21,114 nt of DNA from Desulfobacteraceae bacterium (GTDB lineage Bacteria > Desulfobacterota > Desulfobacteria > Desulfobacterales > SURF-15): contig QZKK01000097.1 in NCBI GenBank assembly GCA_003599475.1, positions 1-21,114 on the forward strand. The letters run 5' to 3'. Positions 7,643 through 15,649 of the stretch are shown here, in pieces (positions within the stretch are counted from its first letter, which is position 1; every line of letters begins with the position of its first letter). The translations under genes were made by a program, and so were the position numbers. The notes below the pieces were generated by a model, which did no database searches, had not been told where the DNA came from, and saw only the letters and a list, made by a program, of their open reading frames with translations.

Positions 7643-10255
7643 ATGAATACCTTTGATCCTTTACAAGTAAGTCTCATCATACCGGAAAACGATCTGGAAA
7701 GCCTTACTATAGTGGAAGTGGCGCGACGAATAGGAATTGCAGACCTTCGGGTATCTTCGCAGAAATGGGGAGCAAGGCTAGATAGCGAACCGCATGAGAC
7801 TTTTTTAAACCTGAAAACCAATGTGTTAATAGTCGAAATGCCAGGACCTGAAATAGAAAAGCAATTAGAAGATGATGGGCATCGAGTGGTTGTGCTTGAT
7901 CATCACCGGTATCGGGAAATTGATCGGTCGAAGCCGAAAAGCTCCCTGGATCAGTTTGCAGAGCGCTTCGGGTACGAACTGACCGAGTGGGAGCGCCTTG
8001 TTTCCCTAAATGATCGGAGATACATCTGGGGACTCATGGAAGATGCCGATGTCTCATATTCTACAGTTCGATCTGTTCGACGAAAAGACCTCGAGGCGCA
8101 GGGTTACGATCAAAGCGCCTTCGAGATGGAAAAACAGGAATTCCTGGCCGCCAAAGCCAAGCTGAAGGAGTTTTTCGAGGGCCAAGATTTCATATTTGTT
8201 CATCGAACATCGCTTGAACGAAATAGCTTTTTCAAGGACCTTTTTCACCTTCCGGACGAATCTGCGTACTGCAAATTCAAGCAAGGGAAGATGGACCTGC
8301 GGCGCCAGAACGTTCTTCTTTTGCGCGAGAAGGATTCCCATTTCGACATTGATTTTTCCGGAAGAGAAGAAGCCCTTGAACTCGTTTCCGGACTTCTGTA
8401 TCCTCTTTCGGAGAATTTCTGGTCCGGAGGTCAGCAGGGATTTTGCTATGCCGGATATTCGATCCCGCTGGAAAGAGACATGGAAGTATCGGCCGCTCTT
8501 TTCACCATCGAAACCAGCGCACCTTGTAAGCGAAACCTTTGTCAGGAGAATTTCAAAAAATTTACTACCTTTTTTCTATTCCCCTTTGCCGTCTCGAAGG
8601 ATCTAGAACATTCCGGCAAGGATTGGAAATTCAAACCAGACGAAAAAGATTGGCATGAATCAACTTTTGCTTTGCCCCTTGGGCCTTCCGAGCTGAAGGA
8701 AGGCAAGCAAGGCGTAAACGCATGGGCTTTATGCCAGAATTATGCAGAGTACATCTATTTTCATGATTATGTCCGGGCCTTCCTGTTTCCGAACAAATAT
8801 GGTCTTTGTTCCGAGCATGAAAGCCAGAATGAAGGAGTACGGTTTTATCGCTTCAAAGGAATAGAAATTCCAGGAATCTTGGAGGTCGAAACCATAGAGG
8901 GGAAAAAATTGAGTGCATTCATCAATGGCATCAATCTTCTCGTCTATCCTCCCTACGATATCGGAATTCTTGCCATCGAAGTCGGCAATGACCCGGAGTT
9001 GGGAGAAAGCTTAGAGGGGAAGGAAAAAGCAGTCGAAGAGTTCCGTGCACGTCAGTCCGTGGTCAGTCGAGGTGGAGACTTGCTGCTGTTCCACAACATG
9101 GTCCGCCGCGTATACCCCTCCTATTTCGAAAAGGACGATTTCGATGAGCAGGCGAGAAATCTGGAATTTCCGAGCCGCATCCAGGTGCTGGACCTGTCGG
9201 GGAATCCCGCAGAAGCATTCCGAGATCTTGATCAATACGATTTTTCCCGCACATTTCTTCAGTATGATTCCGCTCAGAAGAGGTATTATCCGACACCGTG
9301 TCCTCTGATCGATGTCCTTCTTCCAGGCCTTTCGGAGATGAAAACGGCACAGAGGCTGCATCCAGTGATTGACGACCGAATGCTGATCCATACCTATCTG
9401 GCATTTCCTGAGGAACTGCTGAAAAAGATTTCAGCTCGGGATCGGGACATCTTTTTTTCTCTGCTCCTTTACGTGGACAACCCTGGTACACGCAAGTTTT
9501 TTCCCAATTATAGATACAATCCGCCTTTCATCGAATCGGAAATGGAAAGTCATACTTACAGAGGGTGGGAACACTTCGGAACGAAAATAGGATTTTCACG
9601 GTTTTCGTCTGCATATCTGTATTTCGGACATTGGAATTCCCTCCACCGTCCATTCGCATCCATGTACTATCAAATGTTTCTGCTCATTCTATATTTTCGT
9701 TCCCGGCTGATCCAGTTTTCGGATGAAATTGCCGGCATCGCCAAGATGTTCACCGATCCAGGTACCAGCAATGATATTGAGAAGAAAAAATTCAAAGGAG
9801 GGCTACGCAGACTTCACCGCCGGTTCATGCATTTTATGAACCGATACTGGTTTGTCGAAGTAACCAATCAGGATCAGGGAATCGGAATTTTTCGACTCAT
9901 GCGCGATGCTTTCGAGATAGAACCGATGTATCAGCAGGTAAAAGAGGAAATCGAACGAGCCGATGAGCTGACCGAGTTGTTGCACAATGAGGATGTCGGG
10001 CGATTCAACACCCGAGTAGGGTATGTAGGAGGCATTTTTGGATTTCTGGCGATTCTTACCGGATTTTTCGGGATGAATTTCGATGCTATCTCAGAAGGAT
10101 GGGGTGGGGTGCATGTTCTCTTTGGCGTTATCCTTTTCGTTGGTGTCTTGATGTTATCGCTCGCTATTATCGTGGCCCGTTCCGCCGATCCTGACCATAT
10201 CGTTTATTGCCTGTTCCGCTTTTTCAGAAACCCTTGGGAGAAATTTAAAAGATAA
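7643..10255 (+). CDS. DHH-family phosphodiesterase (NrN-like) fused to CorA-like membrane effector
   Basis: 870 aa. The N-terminal part is a DHH-family phosphodiesterase: DHH at 86-88 in the context VVVLDHHRY, followed by KSSLDQFA and a further conserved aspartate in LNDRRY (D124). A DHHA1-like segment has SGREEALELV (239-248) and WSGGQQGF (260-267). The C-terminus is CorA-like: helical segments, then TM1 (about 793-809) ending in the CorA signature GMN (810-812), and TM2 (about 823-845). In known type III systems a CorA-family effector is encoded beside NrN, a DHH enzyme that degrades the SAM-AMP messenger. Here both activities appear to lie in one chain. The inferred job is a membrane effector opened by the Cas10 product with a built-in off switch. 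Classical DHH motif I (DxD) is not obvious near the N-terminus, which reads IIPENDLES, and motif II reads VEMPG. The start has GAGGAA upstream, and the cas10 gene follows after 168 bp. Confidence 0.82.
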   Translation: MNTFDPLQVSLIIPENDLESLTIVEVARRIGIADLRVSSQKWGARLDSEPHETFLNLKTNVLIVEMPGPEIEKQLEDDGHRVVVLDHHRYREIDRSKPKSSLDQFAERFGYELTEWERLVSLNDRRYIWGLMEDADVSYSTVRSVRRKDLEAQGYDQSAFEMEKQEFLAAKAKLKEFFEGQDFIFVHRTSLERNSFFKDLFHLPDESAYCKFKQGKMDLRRQNVLLLREKDSHFDIDFSGREEALELVSGLLYPLSENFWSGGQQGFCYAGYSIPLERDMEVSAALFTIETSAPCKRNLCQENFKKFTTFFLFPFAVSKDLEHSGKDWKFKPDEKDWHESTFALPLGPSELKEGKQGVNAWALCQNYAEYIYFHDYVRAFLFPNKYGLCSEHESQNEGVRFYRFKGIEIPGILEVETIEGKKLSAFINGINLLVYPPYDIGILAIEVGNDPELGESLEGKEKAVEEFRARQSVVSRGGDLLLFHNMVRRVYPSYFEKDDFDEQARNLEFPSRIQVLDLSGNPAEAFRDLDQYDFSRTFLQYDSAQKRYYPTPCPLIDVLLPGLSEMKTAQRLHPVIDDRMLIHTYLAFPEELLKKISARDRDIFFSLLLYVDNPGTRKFFPNYRYNPPFIESEMESHTYRGWEHFGTKIGFSRFSSAYLYFGHWNSLHRPFASMYYQMFLLILYFRSRLIQFSDEIAGIAKMFTDPGTSNDIEKKKFKGGLRRLHRRFMHFMNRYWFVEVTNQDQGIGIFRLMRDAFEIEPMYQQVKEEIERADELTELLHNEDVGRFNTRVGYVGGIFGFLAILTGFFGMNFDAISEGWGGVHVLFGVILFVGVLMLSLAIIVARSADPDHIVYCLFRFFRNPWEKFKR

Positions 10256-10423
10256 AAAGGTGTCTGGCATGCAAAACGATTGAGCATGCAGCCATTTGAT
10301 AACTATCTGTTTTATTGTATTTGTCCTTGCCTAGACGTTGTTGGCGTGGTGGACCGTTTTCGCCGGTATGCAACGGCGGGTTCGCACTCCCTGTAAAAAG
10401 GAAAGCATCAGAAAGGAGGTGTC
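10256..10423 (+). other. Gap between DHH-CorA and cas10 genes with hairpin and possible promoter
   Basis: GGCATGC (10266-10272) pairs with GCATGC (10284-10289) to make a short hairpin. TTGATA (10296-10301) and TATTTG (10318-10323), 16 bp apart, are a weak promoter-like pair. If real, cas10 could be transcribed separately from the effector. A strong AGGAGG lies just before the cas10 ATG. Confidence 0.3.
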
Positions 10424-11854
10424 ATGGGAAATTATTACCTTCGGGTCGAGGCCGTGAATTTGGGAAATTCGGTATACGACACAGGTGATATCAGTACCAT
10501 CAGGGGAGGGAGCTTTTTACTCTTGGATGCGGTCAACGAACTGGCAAATTCCCTTAAATTCCTGGAAAAGCTTTCTACAGGAGCCAGCACCGGTCTTTTC
10601 CTTATTCAAAATGGAACATCGCCAAGAGATGCGGAAAATGAGGTTCGCGCCTTCCTGTGGGAGAAAACCGGAGGGCATGCCACCTTTGTGGTGAATTCTA
10701 TCGATGCCGGCAGCATGAGTTTCAAGGAAATCCACGAAAGTCTCTTTGCCGCAAACCGGTGGTCTCAATTCCAAGAGTTGACGATTCCCTGGAGAGGCGG
10801 ATGGAAGGCATCGGAAGGACCATGTGCGCTGGATGGGGTCAGGCCCGGGACTGAAGCTGTGAAATTCCCTGAGGGCGATGTCAAGAAATTGTCCCCGCCT
10901 GTCCTGTTTCGACGACAAATGGGGCAAAAGCTGAGAAACAACATTTATGCCCGAATTCTGAAAAGGAATCCGAAGAGCCTGCCGGCTTTTACGGACAATC
11001 TTGAAGATCTTAGCGAAGACCCCGACCAGGGTAACCTGAACGGGAAAATAGCCTACATTTACATTGACGGCAACAAATTCGGTTCCATTCGAGACACCTT
11101 TTGCCTATCCGAAAATTTTCTGAAAGATTTCGACCGCGCTGTACAGGAAGAATTCAGAGCGCCGCTTCTAGAACGCCTGATCACATCTATGGAAACCGAT
11201 TCCGTATCCAAAACAGGGGAAAACAAACTGCGCCTGGAAACCCTGCTCTGGGGCGGTGATGAGATCGAATGGGTGGTCCCGGCCTGGAAAGCGTGGCATG
11301 TCCTTCGAATATTTTATGAATTTAATCCTCCCCCGGAATTAAAAGACGCCGGTATCCCACTTACCCATACCGCAGGTGTGGTCTTCTGCCATCATAATGC
11401 CCCGATCCTCCAGATCCGAAAAATGGCGCACGACTTGGTAGACCTTGCAAAATCGACGATTTCTGGGATTCCAGACACTCGGGAAAAGGGAGATATCATC
11501 CAGTACCTCATCCTTGAATCCTTTGACATGATCGAGGGAAACATCAAAGCTTTCTTTCCCGACTATTATCGCCCTGCAGCGCACACGGATTTTTTAATCA
11601 GAGGACAGGATTTGAAAAGAATTGCAGAGTTGATGGAGTCCCTACGCTCGTATTTTCCCCATGGGAAAGTATACGAAATAATTGAAGCCGTAAGAAAAGG
11701 GCAAGATGTGGGCCCCATCCGAGACAGGGGAATTTCGGACTGCCCGGCAGCGGCGAAGTCAGTTTTACAGTCCGCATTGGATGGAATCCTGGGTGGAAAT
11801 CCTGGACGGTGGCTTATGATCGCCGACCTCTGGGATTATGCAAAGGAGGTGTAA
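10424..11854 (+). CDS. cas10: Minimal Cas10 (type III large subunit), no HD domain, GGDE active site
   Basis: This 476-aa protein is recognised as Cas10 by two palm-like regions. The first palm begins at the N-terminus with GDISTIRGGSFLLLD (21-35). The second has YIYIDGNKFG (211-220, D215 as likely metal ligand), WGGDE (276-280) and TAGVVFCHHNAPILQIRKMA (316-335), the strand-helix segment typical of Cas10 cyclase domains. The nucleotide-cyclase GGDD motif reads GGDE; glutamate in this place is tolerated in GGDEF-type cyclases, so activity is plausible. There is no N-terminal HD nuclease domain and no clear Cys4 zinc finger. Cas10/Csm1 and Cmr2 are usually 700-1000 aa, so this is about half size. 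It should synthesise a messenger on target-RNA binding but not cut ssDNA through HD. Translation starts at a perfect AGGAGGTGTCATG. A ribosome-binding site at the gene's end serves the next gene. Confidence 0.85.
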   Translation: MGNYYLRVEAVNLGNSVYDTGDISTIRGGSFLLLDAVNELANSLKFLEKLSTGASTGLFLIQNGTSPRDAENEVRAFLWEKTGGHATFVVNSIDAGSMSFKEIHESLFAANRWSQFQELTIPWRGGWKASEGPCALDGVRPGTEAVKFPEGDVKKLSPPVLFRRQMGQKLRNNIYARILKRNPKSLPAFTDNLEDLSEDPDQGNLNGKIAYIYIDGNKFGSIRDTFCLSENFLKDFDRAVQEEFRAPLLERLITSMETDSVSKTGENKLRLETLLWGGDEIEWVVPAWKAWHVLRIFYEFNPPPELKDAGIPLTHTAGVVFCHHNAPILQIRKMAHDLVDLAKSTISGIPDTREKGDIIQYLILESFDMIEGNIKAFFPDYYRPAAHTDFLIRGQDLKRIAELMESLRSYFPHGKVYEIIEAVRKGQDVGPIRDRGISDCPAAAKSVLQSALDGILGGNPGRWLMIADLWDYAKEV

Positions 11855-11855
11855 G

Positions 11856-13685
11856 GTGGCTTTAAATTGCCGGATGGCGATCAATCTCAAAATCCTTTCA
11901 CCCTTCATCTGTAAGGGCACGGGGGCAACCCGCTGGGGAGTGGATGCCAGCTTTCACCGCGACCAGCGGGGTCGATTCTGCATCCCCCGGTCCCACATCA
12001 AGGGGAAATTGCGGGAAGCCTGGGGGGAGCTCAATCATTGCCATGAATTTTCAGCGGATGTCGATTCCCTTCTCGGGAAGAAACCGGGCGATGGAGATTA
12101 CCTTGCTTATCCGGGCGCAATTGTTTTCAGCGATTTCATATGTTCCGGTGACGCTCGGGACTGTACGAAGCTTCATCGCATTAAAATTGAAAAGGCTACC
12201 GGAACGGCTCAAGAGGGCGCCTTAATCACCGCTGAAATCCCGTACGCGAGCGGAGAAATATCGGATTGGAAAGGTGAAGCGTTGTTTGCGGCTCCATGTG
12301 AGAAGGAAGCGCAGGACCTTAAATCCAAGATTTTGATCGGATTGAGATGGATTCATGCCCTGGGCGCTGAAAAGGGTGTGGGATTCGGCAGGCTCGCGGA
12401 AGCGGTGTGCGAGGAGTTCGATGCGGTTCCGGCAAGATATTCCGCGGTTGATTCAACCGGAGTTTCAGAAATCCTGGGGCTCAGGATAAAACCCCTCGAT
12501 CCCCTGATCATCGGCGGTGTCAGGAGAAAAGCCAATTATCTTGAAAGTGAAAGAATCCTTTCCGGAAACATCATCAAAGGGGCACTGGCTGCAAGCATTC
12601 GCAGACAGCTTTGTTTAAGAATCGATGCCCCCATCGGCCCTTGCGCCGAGATGGAGCGGGAAGGGCTATCCCTCCTGGCCTCTCATTTCGAGAAAATCAG
12701 GATCACCCACGCCTTTCCCTCCCTGGTCAGAGATAAAAGACCGGTCGTTTATCCACTTTCTCTCGTTAAAGTGAAAAATAGAAAAGGGGTCTTCGACGTG
12801 GCCTTAGCCGACAATCCACCACTGCCCAAGGATGAGTATGGCATTCCATCGGCGCCGACTTTTGCCATTGACTGGAAGGATTCCTCGGATGTCGACGAAG
12901 AGTTCGGTTGGGCTAATCCCAAAACCATCGCTCGAACCCGCACGGCCATTGAGCCCTTAACCCGGCGAGCGATGGAAGAAATGCTTTATACCTTTCAATA
13001 TATATGTCCGGTGGATGATCAAGGACGCGGGATATACTGGTTGAGCAATATTTTTCTTCCGGAAGGACTCGACGATAAAGAATCAAAACAACTTCAGGGT
13101 GAATTGGCCTTTGTTCTGACCCGATGGCTTCAAACGATCGGTAAACGCAACAGCCGGGTCGAAACGGTCGAGGTTTCCGTGGGTGTATTTGTTCCTGCCG
13201 TGGAATTCCCGGATAGAGTCAGGGATGGAGCCATGGTGATCACGCTTCAGAGTGATGCCCTGATCCTTGACCCCGTGACGCTCCGGGGCAACGACCGGGA
13301 TGCACTGTTTGAGGCGTACAGAGCCTTCTGGGAAGGTGTTTCCTCGGGCACATGTTCTCTGACGCGGTTCTTTGCCTCTCAGAAGTTGGTAGGGGGTTAT
13401 CTTGGACTTCGGTTCGGCAGCGGAGGAAAGTATTTTCCGTTTCTGCTGACAGGCGCGGGGAGTGTTTTTGTGCTCCAGGCAGTAGATGAGAAGGCCGCTG
13501 AACATCTGACGGCATGGCTCAAGAAAGGACTTCCGACTCCTGCGTGGGCCGTGGACCGATATGGCGGATCCCCGTCAGGGGGACTTGACTGGCAAAAGTG
13601 TCCGTTTACCCCTGAAAATGGCTTCGGTGAAATTGCCGCCAATCTACCCCATCACTGGACAAATGTTATCGGGAGGAAATCATGA
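11856..13685 (+). CDS. Cas7-Csx10/Cas5-like fusion RAMP protein
   Basis: 609 aa from GTG 11856, chosen because AGGAGGT at 11844-11850 sits at ideal distance; an upstream in-frame ATG at 11838 is less likely. The N-terminal domain (about 5-190) is a Csm3/Cas7-like RAMP, with IPRSHIKGKLR (43-53), KATGTAQEGAL and the glycine-rich EKGVGFGRL (172-180). GVD (28-30) falls where Csm3-type backbone subunits carry the catalytic aspartate of target-RNA cleavage. The rest (about 205-609) resembles Csx10/Cas5-group RAMPs: LRIKPLDPLIIGG, SGNIIKGAL (236-244), ARTRTAIEPLTRRAMEEMLY, then KLVGGYLGLRFG and a GSVFVL segment. The protein would cap the crRNA 5' handle and supply one backbone unit. Cas7-Cas5 fusions are known in III-D variants (Synechocystis III-Dv), which supports a III-D-like assignment. 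It starts 2 nt after the cas10 stop codon and its stop overlaps the next ATG (ATGA). Confidence 0.78.
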   Translation: MALNCRMAINLKILSPFICKGTGATRWGVDASFHRDQRGRFCIPRSHIKGKLREAWGELNHCHEFSADVDSLLGKKPGDGDYLAYPGAIVFSDFICSGDARDCTKLHRIKIEKATGTAQEGALITAEIPYASGEISDWKGEALFAAPCEKEAQDLKSKILIGLRWIHALGAEKGVGFGRLAEAVCEEFDAVPARYSAVDSTGVSEILGLRIKPLDPLIIGGVRRKANYLESERILSGNIIKGALAASIRRQLCLRIDAPIGPCAEMEREGLSLLASHFEKIRITHAFPSLVRDKRPVVYPLSLVKVKNRKGVFDVALADNPPLPKDEYGIPSAPTFAIDWKDSSDVDEEFGWANPKTIARTRTAIEPLTRRAMEEMLYTFQYICPVDDQGRGIYWLSNIFLPEGLDDKESKQLQGELAFVLTRWLQTIGKRNSRVETVEVSVGVFVPAVEFPDRVRDGAMVITLQSDALILDPVTLRGNDRDALFEAYRAFWEGVSSGTCSLTRFFASQKLVGGYLGLRFGSGGKYFPFLLTGAGSVFVLQAVDEKAAEHLTAWLKKGLPTPAWAVDRYGGSPSGGLDWQKCPFTPENGFGEIAANLPHHWTNVIGRKS

Positions 13686-14617
13686 CCGATTCAGTCTTGC
13701 TAAAAGGAGAAGGGTTCTTAAACCGATATCGACTGGAAGGAATTCTGACCACGATCAGCCCCTTCCATCTTGGAAGCGGCCATGAGACAGCCCGGCCGAA
13801 CCTGGTCAACGAAAAAACGAAGCAGCCGATAAAAATATCTGCCGTCGCCTCCGATTACCAAGGCAGACCGCTTCTGCCGGGGGCTAGCCTGAAGGGCTCG
13901 CTTCGAAGCTATCTGCTGAATGTCTTTTCTTCTTTCCAGACCGTCTTGCCCTCTGTATCCGCCCTTCTGGCCGATGATCGCGATTTTGAGCAGCTTATAA
14001 AGAAAGATCGGGGCCTTCAGCGGCAAAGCGCTCAGATAGACTTTGTCAAATCGAAAGCAAGCATTCTGGAAAGGCTTTTCGGCACACCGTTTGCCGAGGG
14101 AAAAATAGAGGTCTGGGACGGAGAGTGCATCACGACAAGCCCTCATGTTCACCCCAGCATCGTCAACATCGGCGCTTCACCCTTCTGGGACGCTACCCGG
14201 CTCACCTATGTGACTCAATCGGTTGCTATCGATCCGACAACCCATACCGCCATGGACGAAAAGCTTTATCATTACGAGGTTGTCCCACCCGGGGTAGCCT
14301 TTAGGATCAATATCGCAGGGCAAAATCTGTCCAAGGAGGAGCTGGGTTTGCTGCTTTTCGGCCTGGAAGCCTTCAACTCCGAAATTTGGCCATTGACCGT
14401 GGGGGCCATGTCGGGGAGGGGATTCGGAAGGTTTCATTATGAAATCCGGAAGATCTACAATCTTTGCCAGGACAATCTGGCAGATTGGGTGAAAAATGCG
14501 GCAGTCCATTCCCACTCCGGCTATTTCAGCCTTAAGGAGTTGGAGGCCGCCGACATGGAGAAACATATTGTCGATTTCAGGCAGGCACTTATAGCCGTTA
14601 CAGGAGGTTTGCCATGA
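13682..14617 (+). CDS. Cas7-like RAMP backbone subunit (first single)
   Basis: A 311-aa RAMP-superfamily protein. It begins with the first ferredoxin-like strand (LEGILTTISPFHLGSG, 18-33), followed by GRPLLPGASLKGSLR (61-75), the hallmark of Csm3/Csm5/Cmr4-like subunits. It closes with a glycine-rich MSGRGFGRF near residue 250. Such subunits bind crRNA and form the spine of the type III complex. Between the first strand and the PGASLKG motif I see no aspartate at the position used for target-RNA cleavage in Csm3 (the nearby segment reads PIKISAVASD), so this copy may be structural. ATGA overlaps with both neighbours and a GGAGG site before the start indicate tight co-translation. Whether it plays the Csm3 or the Csm5 role cannot be told from sequence alone. 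Confidence 0.8.
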   Translation: MTDSVLLKGEGFLNRYRLEGILTTISPFHLGSGHETARPNLVNEKTKQPIKISAVASDYQGRPLLPGASLKGSLRSYLLNVFSSFQTVLPSVSALLADDRDFEQLIKKDRGLQRQSAQIDFVKSKASILERLFGTPFAEGKIEVWDGECITTSPHVHPSIVNIGASPFWDATRLTYVTQSVAIDPTTHTAMDEKLYHYEVVPPGVAFRINIAGQNLSKEELGLLLFGLEAFNSEIWPLTVGAMSGRGFGRFHYEIRKIYNLCQDNLADWVKNAAVHSHSGYFSLKELEAADMEKHIVDFRQALIAVTGGLP

Positions 14618-15615
14618 TACCCGAAGCGATCTTCCGGAGCGGCTTGAAGGCGGTTTTTCAGGCAAAATGGAATCTTCTGTTAAAGACGCCGCTCTGTATC
14701 AAAAGCGGTTCCAGGTCCGCCTTCAATCCTGGGAGTGGGGGCAACAAAACGAGAAACGTTCAAATGTCTTATGATTGGAATGTTCCTTCATCCACAGCGA
14801 GAACAGAGTTTGTTGAAATTTCCGAAGCCCGCTTCGAAGTCCGGCTTCAAGATGGCATCGCAAGTCCCTGTTACAGCATCCCGGCCGGAAGCTTTCGGGG
14901 GGCATTGCGATCATGGTCTCTCATTCACCTCGTCAGAGAACCAAAGCTTCGGAACGTTTTAAATGAACCGGACCAAAAGGAGGGCGCACCGGATCTCAGA
15001 GTGATCCTCGATTCCGATTCGGGCCTTACGCTGCTTTCTGATATATTCGGGGTTGCAGCCGAAAAAGAGGAAGGAGGAGAGGAAAGCCTTTCTCGCACCG
15101 GGAGAATGAGAGTGGATGTTTCCCATACGGCTAACGGCGCCAATGGCCTTTGGGTACAGGGAAATGACTGGTCGCGTTCCAGTCGTTTCGGACCCGAAAA
15201 CCTGTGCCGCCATATCTCGGTGAGAGGCCCTGTAGATCGCATCACCCATGGTGCCCGGGTTGGAGGTCTTCACTATTTTCTGGAATTTTCTCCAGGTGAG
15301 AGGCTCAATGCCGTGGTGAGGCTTGTCAATCCAAGCCCTCATCATTTTGGCCTGGTCCTGATGTGGGAACGGGAAATCAACGCCGGTACGCTTCGCTTCG
15401 GGGGATTGTCCAGCATTGGGCGGGGAAGGCTTGAAGTTGATCATTCCCAATATATGCTCTTTGCCCTTCCGGGATATGAAAAGGAATGGGATCCGCAACC
15501 GCCCGCAGGTCCGGGCGCAGCTCCGGCCGACGTTCTTTCACGAATCTGGCAGCCTCACATCCTGGCTCCCGATGGAAAATACGTCGAAGCTTTGAGGACG
15601 CAGCTCAATTTTTGA
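14614..15615 (+). CDS. Cas7-like RAMP backbone subunit (second single)
   Basis: A 333-aa RAMP protein with a first strand WNLLLKTPLCIKSG (19-32), the motif IPAGSFRGALRSW (89-101), and a late glycine-rich segment LRFGGLSSIGRGRLEV. A longer than usual insertion lies between the first strand and the PAGSFRG motif. SYDWN in it (D54) is the best candidate for a cleavage aspartate, though the alignment is loose. VRGPVDRITHGA matches the Cas7 region preceding the conserved acidic or hydrophobic strand. The ATG at 14614 overlaps the previous stop as ATGA and has AGGAGG 7 nt upstream. It is inferred to be part of the crRNA-binding spine. The last 50 residues, rich in proline and alanine, have no counterpart that I recognise. 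Confidence 0.78.
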   Translation: MIPEAIFRSGLKAVFQAKWNLLLKTPLCIKSGSRSAFNPGSGGNKTRNVQMSYDWNVPSSTARTEFVEISEARFEVRLQDGIASPCYSIPAGSFRGALRSWSLIHLVREPKLRNVLNEPDQKEGAPDLRVILDSDSGLTLLSDIFGVAAEKEEGGEESLSRTGRMRVDVSHTANGANGLWVQGNDWSRSSRFGPENLCRHISVRGPVDRITHGARVGGLHYFLEFSPGERLNAVVRLVNPSPHHFGLVLMWEREINAGTLRFGGLSSIGRGRLEVDHSQYMLFALPGYEKEWDPQPPAGPGAAPADVLSRIWQPHILAPDGKYVEALRTQLNF

Positions 15616-15649
15616 AAACGATCAGCCATTCACGATATAGGAGTGGATT

